Assembly: GCF_003725955.1 (NCBI RefSeq)
Contig: NZ_QIBZ01000005.1
Span: 62,001-126,000 of the forward strand
Reading direction: 5' to 3'
Source of the DNA: Slackia isoflavoniconvertens
Lineage (GTDB): Bacteria; Actinomycetota; Coriobacteriia; Coriobacteriales; Eggerthellaceae
Length of the DNA: 64,000 nucleotides
A program made the translations under genes and the position numbers. Each line of letters begins with the position of its first letter. The stretch's first letter is position 1. The notes under the pieces were generated by a model that did not search any database, was not told the DNA's origin, and saw only the letters and a program-made list of their open reading frames with translations. Shown one piece after another: positions 44,553 through 53,146 of this stretch.

Positions 44553-47500
44553 CTGGGCCTCACCACCAGGAAGCACACGAGCTCGAAGTCGTCGAGCCCC
44601 TCGATGTCGTTCTCCAAGAAGCCCGTCGTGCCGCCGGCGAAGAAGCTGTCGACGTCGGACTCCTCCTTGGAGTCCACGATCGACGCCACTGCGTCGCGCA
44701 AGAGCCCAGCCTCACGGCGCATGTCGCGGCCGTTCTTGGTCTCGCGGTTGTAGGCGCGGCACAGGGCCATGTCGGGCTCGGACTTGCCGCGGCACAAAAG
44801 GCGCATGTCGTCGAGCACCGCCTTGGGCTCCAGGTGCCCGCGGATCACGGACCCGTCGGACCCCATGCGAACCACGTAGAACGGGTGCAGGTGGTTCGCG
44901 CCGTCGCGGTCGATCCCGCTGTTGACGTTGCGCAGCACGAAGACGACGCCGGGCTCGTCGCCCTCCACCACAGCGTTGATGCCGCTCGGGAGCCGGTCGA
45001 CGTCGGGGTTGTCGCGGTAGTAGCCCACCAAGTCCATGCGGAACTCGTTGAGGCCCAGGTCGGTGATGGACACGCCGCCCGAGACGTCCTCAAGGTCCAC
45101 GACCTCGTCGCGCATCTGCTCGAGCTGCTGGCGGCGGTACTCCAGGTCCCCCGTCTCGTCGGCGTTGATGTAGTCGTCGTCGCCGGTGGACGTCATCACG
45201 GTGATGCGCATGCGCTCCTCGACGCGCGCCTTGAGCTTGATGTACTCGTCGAGCTCCACGTCGGGCCAGTAGTTCACCAGCTGGATGCGGGCGTTCTTCG
45301 AGCCGATGCGGTCCACGCGGCCGAAGCGCTGCACGATGCGCACGGGGTTCCAGTGGATGTCGTAGTTCACCAGGTAGTCGCAGTCCTGGAGGTTCTGGCC
45401 CTCCGATATGCAGTCGGTGGCGATAACGATGTCCACGTCGCAGCCGGAAAGCTGCGGCGCCACCACGTCGCGCTCCTTCGACGCGGGCGAGAAGCAGGCA
45501 AGCACCTCCTGCATATGCGGGGGCACGGCCTTTATCGTGCAGGCGCAGCCGTCACCGGTCACCTTCGCGCACTCGAGGCCGAGCTCGCGCTTCGCGAAGG
45601 CAGACACGTTCTCGTAGAGGTAGTCCGCCGTGTCGGAGAACGCGGTGAACACGAGCACCTTGCGGTTGCCCGGGTTGATGGGGCCTTGCGACTTCCCTCG
45701 GATCTGCTCGCACAGCTCGATGAGCTTGGCGTCGTGGGCGGGGTCGATGTCGCGCACCATCGAGATCAGGACCTCGATGACGGCGACGTCCGCCTCGATG
45801 TCGCGCTCCCAGCTCATCCAGTCCATGTCCTCGACGAGGATCTTCGTGGCGCCGCCCACCTCGAAGCCGCTCTCGTCGTCGGGGTCGAAGTCGAACCCGC
45901 CCGGCAGGTCGCCGTCGGCCACGCTGGCACCCGAGGCGAGGCCCCTGCGGTAGTCGTCTATGGTCTTGAGGGCGGCGTTCATGGCCGCCAGCACGCGCTC
46001 GAGCGTCAGGCGGAACGAGCACACCGAGCTCTCCAGGCGCTTGAGCAGGTTCGTCGTCATGAGTCGGCGCACGCCCGTCTCGCGCCCTCCGAGCGTGAGG
46101 TTGCCGCCGCCGCCCATCTTCGCGTACTTCTCCATCTTGCTGGGGTGCACGTACGAGCTCGGCATGTACACGGCGAGCACGAGGGAGTCAAGCTCCTCGT
46201 ATATCTCGCGGTAGTTGATCGCGTTCGCCAGCGTCGAGAGCTTGGGGCGCTTCGATATCGGCGGCAGGCGCTTCGGGAAGGGCCCGATGGCGCTCATGTC
46301 GTAGTAGCGCTGGATGTGCTTGCGGCTGCGCGCCACAGTCACCTGGTCGAGCACCTCGAAGAAGTCGTAGTCGAGCATGTCGGTGAGGGTGTGGGTCGTC
46401 CGCTGATTGGCGGGCAGCTTCGACCAGCGGGCGTAGACGGTCTGCGCGTTGCGGAACACCGTCTCGATGTCGTTCTCAAGGCGCAGCTTCTCGGACCAGC
46501 CGGTGGGGTCGCCCCAGTACGCCAGGGCGAGCTGGTTGCGCAGGTCGCGGAAGCGGTTGTTCACGGGCGTGGCGGAGAGCATGAGCACCTTGGTCTTCAC
46601 GCCCTGCTTGATGACCTTCTCCATGAGCAGCTGGTAGCGGTTCATCCTGTCTTCCGACGCCGAGTCGCCGCCGTTTCGGAAGTTGTGGCTCTCGTCGATG
46701 ACGACGAGCCCGTACGCGCCCCAGTTCAGGCGGTCGAGGGGCAGGCCCGTCTCCGACGTGCCGCGCGTGCGCGAGAGGTCGGTGTGGTAGAGCACGTCGT
46801 ACTGCAGGCGGTCGCCCGCGATGGGGTTGTTCACGACGTTGGAATTGTAGGTGATCCAGTTGTCGCGCAGCTTCTTGGGGCACAGCACGAGCACGTCCTT
46901 GTTGCGGCTCTCGTAGTACTTGATCACGGCGAGCGCGGTGAACGTCTTGCCCAGGCCGACCGAGTCGGCCAGTATGCAGCCGTTGTAGGTCTCGAGTTTG
47001 TTGATGATGGCGAGCGCCGCGTCCTTCTGGAAGTCGTAGAGCTTGTTCCAAATCAGGCTGTCGCGGAAGCCCAGCCCCTCGTTGGGCAGCACGTCCTCGG
47101 AGACGTCGTCGAGGAACTCGCTGAATATGCGGTAGAGCGCCATGTAGTAGATGAGCTCGGGCGCGTTCTCCTGGTACATGGCCGTGATGCCGTCGATGAC
47201 GGCATCGGTGACGTCGTGGAGCTCGCCCGAGTCCCAGGCGTCGTCGAACTGCTTGAGCAGGGCGCGCGACTGGGAGGCGTCCAGGCGCATGGTCACGTCG
47301 GGGGCGTCCGCGGAGTTGTCGCAGCCGAGCTTGCGCGTGGTGAAGCCGTCGAAGGGCATGTAGGCTACGTTGTCGTCCGTCTTGTCGATATCCATGAAGC
47401 CGCTCATGCGTCCCTCGCCCTCGAAGGAGCGGAAGCGTGCCTTGCGGCGGATCCAGTCGGCGCACTCGGTCGCGATGGCCTTCTGTGTGAGCTCGTTGCG

Positions 47501-47779
47501 CAGCTTGATCTCGAAGTCGGTGCCGCAAAGGCCCTGCTCGCGGGAAAGGCGCGGGATGTAGAACTCGCGCTTCTCGCGCGCTGGGCGCTGCTTGGTGAAC
47601 GCCTGCGACGTGAAGACGAAGCGCAGCTCGTCGATGCCTTCAAGTTGGGTGGCGAGTTCCTGATAGGCGTACATGGAGAACACCGACGCGGCTATCGCCA
47701 CGCGGTCGCCGTCGGCTATGTTGGCGACAAGGTCGTCCTTGACGATGCGTGCCCTGTTGTCGAAGAAGTCTGGCTGCAT
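44546..47779 (-). CDS. SNF2-family helicase associated with type III R-M
   Basis: A 1077-residue superfamily 2 helicase. Walker A in ILADSVGLGKTFTALAVIKY (near residue 270), DESH box in LVVIDESHNFRNGG, SATPVNN (motif III) and ATDCISEGQNLQDCDYLVNYD with QRFGRVDRIGSKNA (motifs V-VI). The N-terminal 200 residues (DGDRVAIAASVFSMYAYQEL) resemble the phospholipase-D-like domain seen in related helicases, without a clear HKD motif. It is cotranscribed with a DUF4391 gene, mod and res, an arrangement seen in extended type III systems. It probably translocates on or remodels DNA during restriction; the exact role is not established. Confidence 0.88.
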   Translation of the reverse strand: MQPDFFDNRARIVKDDLVANIADGDRVAIAASVFSMYAYQELATQLEGIDELRFVFTSQAFTKQRPAREKREFYIPRLSREQGLCGTDFEIKLRNELTQKAIATECADWIRRKARFRSFEGEGRMSGFMDIDKTDDNVAYMPFDGFTTRKLGCDNSADAPDVTMRLDASQSRALLKQFDDAWDSGELHDVTDAVIDGITAMYQENAPELIYYMALYRIFSEFLDDVSEDVLPNEGLGFRDSLIWNKLYDFQKDAALAIINKLETYNGCILADSVGLGKTFTALAVIKYYESRNKDVLVLCPKKLRDNWITYNSNVVNNPIAGDRLQYDVLYHTDLSRTRGTSETGLPLDRLNWGAYGLVVIDESHNFRNGGDSASEDRMNRYQLLMEKVIKQGVKTKVLMLSATPVNNRFRDLRNQLALAYWGDPTGWSEKLRLENDIETVFRNAQTVYARWSKLPANQRTTHTLTDMLDYDFFEVLDQVTVARSRKHIQRYYDMSAIGPFPKRLPPISKRPKLSTLANAINYREIYEELDSLVLAVYMPSSYVHPSKMEKYAKMGGGGNLTLGGRETGVRRLMTTNLLKRLESSVCSFRLTLERVLAAMNAALKTIDDYRRGLASGASVADGDLPGGFDFDPDDESGFEVGGATKILVEDMDWMSWERDIEADVAVIEVLISMVRDIDPAHDAKLIELCEQIRGKSQGPINPGNRKVLVFTAFSDTADYLYENVSAFAKRELGLECAKVTGDGCACTIKAVPPHMQEVLACFSPASKERDVVAPQLSGCDVDIVIATDCISEGQNLQDCDYLVNYDIHWNPVRIVQRFGRVDRIGSKNARIQLVNYWPDVELDEYIKLKARVEERMRITVMTSTGDDDYINADETGDLEYRRQQLEQMRDEVVDLEDVSGGVSITDLGLNEFRMDLVGYYRDNPDVDRLPSGINAVVEGDEPGVVFVLRNVNSGIDRDGANHLHPFYVVRMGSDGSVIRGHLEPKAVLDDMRLLCRGKSEPDMALCRAYNRETKNGRDMRREAGLLRDAVASIVDSKEESDVDSFFAGGTTGFLENDIEGLDDFELVCFLVVRPRC

Positions 47780-47783
47780 GGGT

Positions 47784-47996
47784 TTATGCCCCCTTCTTCG
47801 CGAGCTCTTCGATCATGCACGTGCGCACGAAGGCCGAGAAGCTCATGCCGCGGAGCGCCGCCTCCTCCTTCGCCGCGTCTCGCAGGGTGTCGGGGATGCG
47901 CAGGGTCACGGAGACCTGGTCACCGTCCACCAGGAAGCTCCTGATCTCGGTTTCGTCGGGGTTGCTCTTGATGAGCTCCTTGTAGCTGTCAGGCAT
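47784..47996 (-). CDS. Ribbon-helix-helix protein, first gene of the R-M operon
   Basis: A 70-residue protein: SVTLRIPDTLRDAAKEEAALRGMSFSAFVRTCMIEE is a typical ribbon-helix-helix DNA-binding domain. The ATG at 47996 has GGGAG upstream; an ATG at 48008 is less well placed. It sits four bases before the SNF2 helicase start, so it is the first gene of the restriction operon and a likely autoregulator. Confidence 0.75.
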   Translation of the reverse strand: MPDSYKELIKSNPDETEIRSFLVDGDQVSVTLRIPDTLRDAAKEEAALRGMSFSAFVRTCMIEELAKKGA

Positions 47997-48164
47997 CTGC
48001 GCTCCCATCGCTCGAAATGCAATACAAATGCGTTTGCAGCATTATAACGCGGCGGCACGCGGCGGCATTGGGAATGCGAGGACAGCCGATGCCCAGGCTT
48101 TATATGAGCGCCGACGGCGAAGGACGCCCTGATTGGGCTTGGATGGCCGATTTCGTTTGGGTCC

Positions 48165-48440
48165 TCATCTCTCGTTTTCGCGAGGTTTGGCGTTTGCCCG
48201 CTCCTCGGCGTAGAGAACCTCGTTCTGAGCCTCCAAGATTCGCGCGGCGTCGCCGATGCGCTCGGCGCACCTCTCGCTTATCGACCTCAGGGCCAGGATC
48301 CCCTCGACGTCAAGCGGGTCCAGCTGGTCGGCATGCGCCAGGGACTCGAGCAACTGGTCCAAGCCCCTCGCCAGCCTCCCGGCATCCGCCACCGCGTCGA
48401 GCAACTCGAGGCGCTCCACCTTCTCTTCGTAGCCCAACAT
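48165..48440 (-). CDS. Small hypothetical helical protein
   Basis: A 91-residue acidic, mainly helical protein (MLGYEEKVERLELLDAVADA...ISERCAERIGDAARILEAQ). The ATG at 48440 has AAGGAGA nine bases upstream. No family recognised. It lies between the R-M operon and the tet(W) cassette, on the same strand as the former, and its promoter side borders the abrupt fall in GC content. Confidence 0.55.
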   Translation of the reverse strand: MLGYEEKVERLELLDAVADAGRLARGLDQLLESLAHADQLDPLDVEGILALRSISERCAERIGDAARILEAQNEVLYAEERANAKPRENER

Positions 48441-48799
48441 CTGCTTGTCTCCTTCTCTCAATGCTCATGTACGGTAAAGAAGCAAGCAACCGAAAACAAT
48501 AGATAGACCGCCAGCACTACACTATTCCGAACCAAAGACCAAAAGATAAGCATTTTGAGAAAATCTAAACTTTTGGATTTTCCTACAATGCCGACTACGG
48601 CGGAATCCCTCCCACTCCTTATATATTTCTTTCTGTATACATTGAATTTGTATTTAGTAAAATGCAGACAACACCACGGATCGGCTTTTGGCTGGACAAT
48701 TCCAACCAAACACCGCAGCAGACAGTAGAAACCATTCTGAACGTTAGGAAGCCGGTATGATTGTTACATATAAGGGGAAGAAAAATTTCTTTTAGATAC
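48441..48799. other. Low-GC left part of the tet(W) cassette, no gene
   Basis: From about 48470 the DNA becomes clearly AT-rich compared with both sides. The single short open frame on the minus strand here does not look like a protein. This is probably imported Firmicutes DNA carried with tet(W). Confidence 0.5.
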
Positions 48800-48828
48800 T
48801 TGTTTTCCTAAAACTGATGTGATATAAT
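48800..48828 (+). promoter_or_regulatory. tet(W) promoter
   Basis: TTGTTT (48800-48805), a 17-bp spacer and a perfect TATAAT (48823-48828), 30 bp before the leader peptide start. Confidence 0.75.
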
Positions 48829-48857
48829 AATTCAAGTTCAGAAAAGGAGTAAAAAAT

Positions 48858-48881
48858 ATGCGGCAAGGTATTCTTAAATAA
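48858..48881 (+). CDS. tet(W) leader peptide (MRQGILK)
   Basis: A seven-residue open frame preceded by AAAAGGAG. The coding bases GGTATTCTTAAAT can pair with AATTTAAGAATAC about 80 bases later, so ribosome stalling on this frame would change the downstream folds. This matches the leader-based attenuation known for ribosomal-protection tet genes. Confidence 0.7.
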   Translation: MRQGILK

Positions 48882-48917
48882 AACTATAATCAAATAGTGG
48901 GAACAAAGGATTATGAT

Positions 48918-49078
48918 AGTCCCTTTTGTAGGGGCTTGGTTTTTGCACCCAATTTAAGAATACTTTTGCCTTTTTAGTAAATATCGTGACGGACAGCGGC
49001 TTATGTAAGCCGTGTATACTTCTGTGTGTCCGAAGTCATGATCCCCAGCGGTAAAAGTATTAGCCGCTGGGGATTTTT
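48918..49078 (+). terminator. tet(W) transcription attenuator (two hairpins)
   Basis: First hairpin AGTCCC / GGGGCT (48918-48936) followed by GGTTTTT. Second ATCCCCAGCGG (49041-49051) / CCGCTGGGGAT (49064-49074), an 11-bp perfect stem with TTTTT, ending about 30 bases before the tet(W) ATG. Alternative pairing with the leader peptide region would allow read-through. Confidence 0.75.
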
Positions 49079-49110
49079 GCGCCCATTTGGGCCTTGTACG
49101 GAGGATAGAC

Positions 49111-51030
49111 ATGAACATTATCAATATTGGGATTCTTGCCCATGTAGACGCTGGAAAGACAACCTTGACGGAGAGCCTGCTATATGCCAGCGGAGCCATT
49201 TCAGAACCGGGGAGCGTCGAAAAAGGGACAACGAGGACGGACACCATGCTTTTGGAGCGGCAGCGTGGGATTACCATTCAAGCGGCAGTCACTTCCTTCC
49301 AGTGGCACAGATGTAAAGTCAACATTGTGGATACGCCCGGCCACATGGATTTTTTGGCGGAGGTGTACCGCTCTTTGGCTGTTTTAGATGGGGCCATCTT
49401 GGTGATCTCCGCTAAAGATGGCGTGCAGGCCCAGACCCGTATTCTGTTCCATGCCCTGCGGAAAATGAACATTCCCACCGTTATCTTTATCAACAAGATC
49501 GACCAGGCTGGCGTTGATTTGCAGGGCGTGTATCAGTCTGTTCGGGATAAGCTCTCCGCCGATATTATCATCAAGCAGACGGTGTCGCTGTCCCCGGAAA
49601 TAGTCCTGGAGGAAAATACCGGCATAGAAGCATGGGATGCGGTCATCGAAAATAACGATAAATTATTGGAAAAGTATATCGCAGGAGAACCAATCAGCCG
49701 GGAAGAACTTGCGCGGGAGGAACAGCGGCGGGTTCAAGACGCCTCCCTGTTCCCGGTCTATCATGGCAGCGCCAAAAAGGGCCTTGGCATTCAACCGTTG
49801 ATGGATGCGGTGACAGGGCTGTTCCAACCGATTGGGGAACAGGGGAGCGCCGCCCTATGCGGCAGCGTTTTCAAGGTGGAGTATACAGATTGTGGCCAGC
49901 GGCTCATCTATCTGCGGCTATACAGCGGAACGCTGCGCCTGCGGGATACGGTGGCCCTGGCCGGGAGAGAAAAGCTGAAAATCACAGAGATGCGTATTCC
50001 ATCCAAAGGGGAAATTGTTCGGACAGACACCGCTTATCCGGGTGAAATTGTTATCCTTCCCAGCGACAGCGTGAGGTTAAACGATGTATTAGGGGACCCA
50101 ACCCGGCTCCCTCGTAAAAGGTGGCGTGAGGACCCCCTCCCCATGCTGCGGACGTCGATTGCGCCGAAAACGGCAGCGCAAAGAGAACGGCTGCTGGACG
50201 CTCTTACGCAACTTGCGGATACTGACCCGCTTTTGCGCTGCGAGGTGGATTCCATCACCCATGAGATCATTCTTTCTTTTTTGGGCCGGGTGCAGTTGGA
50301 GGTTGTTTCCGCTTTGCTGTCGGAAAAATACAAGCTTGAAACAGTGGTAAAGGAACCCACCGTCATTTATATGGAGCGGCCGCTCAAAGCAGCCAGCCAC
50401 ACCATCCATATCGAGGTGCCGCCCAACCCGTTTTGGGCATCCATCGGACTGTCTGTTACGCCGCTCCCGCTTGGCTCCGGTGTACAATACGAGAGCCGGG
50501 TTTCGCTGGGATACTTGAACCAGAGTTTTCAAAACGCTGTCAGGGATGGTATCCGTTACGGGCTGGAGCAGGGCTTGTTCGGCTGGAACGTAACGGACTG
50601 TAAGATTTGCTTTGAATACGGGCTTTATTACAGTCCGGTCAGCACGCCGGCGGACTTCCGCTCATTGGCCCCGATTGTATTGGAACAGGCATTGAAGGAA
50701 TCAGGGACGCAACTGCTGGAACCTTATCTCTCCTTCACCCTCTATGCGCCCCGGGAATATCTTTCCAGGGCTTATCATGATGCACCGAAATACTGTGCCA
50801 CCATCGAAACGGTCCAGGTAAAAAAGGATGAAGTTGTCTTTACTGGCGAGATTCCCGCCCGCTGTATACAGGCATACCGTACTGATCTGGCCTTTTACAC
50901 CAACGGGCAGAGCGTATGCCTTACAGAACTGAAAGGGTATCAGGCCGCTGTCGGCAAGCCAGTCATCCAGCCCCGCCGTCCAAACAGCCGCCTGGACAAG
51001 GTGCGCTATATGTTTCAGAAGATAATGTAG
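49111..51030 (+). CDS. tet(W): Ribosomal protection tetracycline resistance protein Tet(W)
   Basis: A 639-residue translational GTPase of the Tet(M)/Tet(O)/Tet(W) group, full length. G1 motif [15 protein letters not shown], switch [16 protein letters not shown]4 [10 protein letters not shown] and the C-terminal loop region ending [18 protein letters not shown] are in place. From memory of the family the sequence is nearly identical to Tet(W), with a few substitutions (for example LQGVYQS, KKGLG). It removes tetracycline from the ribosome. The ATG at 49111 has GGAGG upstream. Expression is controlled by the upstream attenuator. Base composition is lower in GC than the surrounding element, indicating transfer. 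Confidence 0.97.
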   Translation: MNIINIGILAHVDAGKTTLTESLLYASGAISEPGSVEKGTTRTDTMLLERQRGITIQAAVTSFQWHRCKVNIVDTPGHMDFLAEVYRSLAVLDGAILVISAKDGVQAQTRILFHALRKMNIPTVIFINKIDQAGVDLQGVYQSVRDKLSADIIIKQTVSLSPEIVLEENTGIEAWDAVIENNDKLLEKYIAGEPISREELAREEQRRVQDASLFPVYHGSAKKGLGIQPLMDAVTGLFQPIGEQGSAALCGSVFKVEYTDCGQRLIYLRLYSGTLRLRDTVALAGREKLKITEMRIPSKGEIVRTDTAYPGEIVILPSDSVRLNDVLGDPTRLPRKRWREDPLPMLRTSIAPKTAAQRERLLDALTQLADTDPLLRCEVDSITHEIILSFLGRVQLEVVSALLSEKYKLETVVKEPTVIYMERPLKAASHTIHIEVPPNPFWASIGLSVTPLPLGSGVQYESRVSLGYLNQSFQNAVRDGIRYGLEQGLFGWNVTDCKICFEYGLYYSPVSTPADFRSLAPIVLEQALKESGTQLLEPYLSFTLYAPREYLSRAYHDAPKYCATIETVQVKKDEVVFTGEIPARCIQAYRTDLAFYTNGQSVCLTELKGYQAAVGKPVIQPRRPNSRLDKVRYMFQKIM

Positions 51031-51190
51031 AAAGCACCTTGCTTTTGAAGAATTGACCCCCACCCTCTTGCGGGAAATGATTGAGAAAATCGTCGTGCAT
51101 GAGTGCAGCTATGACGAGAACGGCACCCGCAGGCAGGACATTGAGATTTATTACAGCTTTGTCGGCAAGATAGACTTGCCGGAAGCCTAA
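51029..51190 (+). pseudogene. C-terminal remnant of a large serine recombinase
   Basis: An open frame without a start, read as HLAFEELTPTLLREMIEKIV, then VHECSYDENGTRRQDIEIYY, then SFVGKIDLPEA and stop. This is the characteristic C-terminus (DUF4368 region) of Tn4451/Tn5397-type large serine recombinases. The rest, several hundred residues, is missing and tet(W) abuts it. It indicates that tet(W) was moved by, or inserted into, a transposon of that type which later decayed. Confidence 0.8.
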
Positions 51191-51197
51191 CGCCTGA

Positions 51198-51246
51198 CCT
51201 ATCCGACACAGCCCTAAGTGCCGGATAGGAACGGCAAAATTTTTTA
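51198..51246 (+). terminator. Possible terminator at the right end of the tet(W) cassette
   Basis: CCTATCCG (51198-51205) / CGGATAGG (51222-51229), with an ATTTTTT tract some ten bases later. Confidence 0.45.
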
Positions 51247-51805
51247 CACTTCTATTACTTCTTTATCGCACATTAGCAAACGGACGTGTCGCGCAGCACC
51301 GTAGCCGTTCCATGTGGAGAGCCGCCTCGCCGCCAGCGGTCCCGTGCTCATATCGATCGTGAGCGGCTTTGGAGGGGCCGTCCCTATTAGGGGCGCGGCA
51401 CCGCGACTCGGAAACGCGCCTCCGTCCCCGCCGCGACGTTCCGACATAAAACCCCGCGAGCGCCCCAGCAGCCGCCGACAGATTGCATCCCATGCCCGGA
51501 AGCCCCGGCGCCCATGCCCGATTCCATGCCGCACGCCTGCGCCCCTCCGACTTGAAACCCGCCCCGGCGCTCCTTGGACGCGCAGGGTCGCACGCCGGCG
51601 GGCGGCCCGCAAGGGCCGCGACACTTTTTCGGGTTCTTCGCCCCATGCGCTGCGCGCGCGAACAACGCGAAAAACTGACGTCGGGAGATCTCTACAACCA
51701 CGCCCGACTTCGCTTCCTCCCTTGCCGGCGCGCCCGCGCTGCATGCGACTCACGCGACGCAAGGCACGCCACAGGGGCGGGCCTTAAGAGTCTAAGGAGC
51801 AAGAC
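51247..51805. other. Very GC-rich stretch without a convincing gene
   Basis: Overlapping open frames on both strands have Arg- and Ala-rich composition typical of spurious frames in GC-rich DNA. It may hold the promoter of the next operon. The junction between the tet(W) cassette and the backbone lies near 51250. Confidence 0.45.
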
Positions 51806-52177
51806 ATGAACGACATGAAGGAAAAGGCGATGGGCGCGGTCAAGGCCTTCCTCGAGCGCAAGGGCTACGAAATCGTCGACGAGGCCTGGCAGGGGCCCGA
51901 GGGCATCGGCGGGATCGACCTCGTGGCGGTGGACGAGGACGGGACCCTGGTGTTCGTCGACGCCACGGTCCGCATCGGGACGGACGGCTTCCCCGAGGCC
52001 CACAGGGCGCGCGGGCTGCGCGAGGCGCTGGCGGCGGCGTGGCTCGCCGGCAACGGCGACGACTACGCCGACACCCCGGTCCGCTTCGACGAGGTGGCGA
52101 TGATGGTCGTCAAGGAGAACCGAGCGCTCCTGCGCCACCACGTCAACTGCTTCGGCGAGATGGAGCCGCTCTCCTAG
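51806..52177 (+). CDS. YraN/UPF0102-like protein with altered nuclease motif
   Basis: A 123-residue protein with the UPF0102 pattern: AFLERKGYEIVDEAWQ, GGIDLVAVDEDGTLVFVDATVR, and TPVRFDEVAMMVV. The fold is a small PD-(D/E)XK type. The metal-binding Asp is present, but the usual E-x-K/R after it is DAT here, so activity may be lost. Precedes the partition genes by 200 bp. Role on the element unknown. Confidence 0.65.
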   Translation: MNDMKEKAMGAVKAFLERKGYEIVDEAWQGPEGIGGIDLVAVDEDGTLVFVDATVRIGTDGFPEAHRARGLREALAAAWLAGNGDDYADTPVRFDEVAMMVVKENRALLRHHVNCFGEMEPLS

Positions 52178-52234
52178 GCGGCGCGCCCGGCCCCGGGCTC
52201 CCGGGGCCGGGCTTTCCCGAAACCCGACCCCTGT

Positions 52235-52310
52235 ACCACGAAAGCGTACATATCCGTACGTTTTCGTGGTACACTCCGCTTGTCGGACAAATCCGTACGG
52301 TTTTGTCCCG
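52235..52310. promoter_or_regulatory. parA operator region: GTAC-type operator in a long dyad, plus a second dyad
   Basis: ACCACGAAAGCGTAC (52235-52249) and GTACGTTTTCGTGGT (52256-52270) are inverted copies with one mismatch. They enclose GTACATATCCGTACG (52246-52260), the same format as the three operators at 34.9 kb. A second dyad GTCGGACAAA ... TTTTGTCCCGAC spans about 52280-52310. Likely control region or centromere-like site of the par operon. Confidence 0.65.
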
Positions 52311-52381
52311 ACGCTCCGAGACTCGGGGCGCGCCGGACCGAACGCGGCGAGACGCGCCCCACGCTAGAGAGGACGCGACCC

Positions 52382-53146
52382 ATGCGCACGATAGCCATTT
52401 CCAACTACAAGGGCGGCGTCGGCAAGACGACGACCGCCGTGAACCTGGCGGCCATCTTCGCCGCCCGGGGCCTTCGGACCCTGCTCGTCGACCTCGACCC
52501 GCAGGCGTCGGCCACCGACTTCTTCGGCCTCTACGACCGGGCCGCCTCCGAGCGGCGCACCTCGGTCGAGCTGCTCTACGGCGGCGCGCCCGTGGAGGAG
52601 GTCGCCTACGCCGCCGGGGAGGGCTTCGACGTGGTGGCCTCGACCATCGACCTCGTCGACCAGAACGAGATGCTCCTGTGCGAGCAGCGCCTCAAGTTCG
52701 CCCTCGACGACGCCTCGGGCTCCTACGACGCCTGCCTGATCGACTGCAGCCCTGTGATGCGCAGGCTCGCCTTCAACGCCTACCTCGCCGCAGCGGAGGG
52801 AGGCATGGTCGTCATCCCCGTGAAGCTCGACTCCACCGTGATGCGCGGCACGGCGCTCACCGTGGAGGCAACGCGCTCCATCGCGGACGCGCTGCGCATG
52901 CCCACGCCCCGCTGGAAGATTCTCCGCACCTGCGTGCCCGGCCGCATGACCAACGCCGAGGCCACGGGCGCGGCCGTGCTCGACGGGTTCTTCCCGGACG
53001 AGCAGTTCGAGACGGTCATCCACGCGAGCAGCAAGGTCTGCGAGGGCAGCTGGCAGTGGAAGCCGGTGGCGGCCTTCGAGCCGGGGAGCCGCCCTGCGCG
53101 CGACTACGAGGCTCTCGCCGACGAGGTGTCCCGTGAGCTCGCCTAG
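52382..53146 (+). CDS. parA: ParA-family partition ATPase
   Basis: A 254-residue Walker-type ATPase. The deviant Walker A is NYKGGVGKTTTAVNLA (residues 7-22), Walker A' is LLVDLDPQASATDFF and Walker B is ACLIDCSPVMRR. Small ParA without an N-terminal DNA-binding domain, as in Soj-like and ICE-borne versions. The ATG at 52382 follows GAGAGGA. Overlaps parB by 14 bp. Ensures maintenance of the excised or replicating element. Confidence 0.92.
   Translation: MRTIAISNYKGGVGKTTTAVNLAAIFAARGLRTLLVDLDPQASATDFFGLYDRAASERRTSVELLYGGAPVEEVAYAAGEGFDVVASTIDLVDQNEMLLCEQRLKFALDDASGSYDACLIDCSPVMRRLAFNAYLAAAEGGMVVIPVKLDSTVMRGTALTVEATRSIADALRMPTPRWKILRTCVPGRMTNAEATGAAVLDGFFPDEQFETVIHASSKVCEGSWQWKPVAAFEPGSRPARDYEALADEVSRELA

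Noticed and set aside
44834-47944. 1036-residue open frame antisense to the SNF2 helicase
   Set aside because: Composition is Val/Ala/Arg-rich without any domain; it mirrors the helicase gene in GC-rich DNA.
48603-48616. Right attachment site suggested by GAGTGGGAG on the minus strand
   Set aside because: Only nine bases match the guaA end and the orientation is inverted; an attachment site should be a direct repeat.
48458-48709. 83-residue frame on the minus strand left of tet(W)
   Set aside because: No ribosome binding site or domain; lies in AT-rich imported DNA.
51244-51762. 172-residue Arg-rich frame on the minus strand
   Set aside because: Overlapping frames on both strands have the same composition; no start signal or family.
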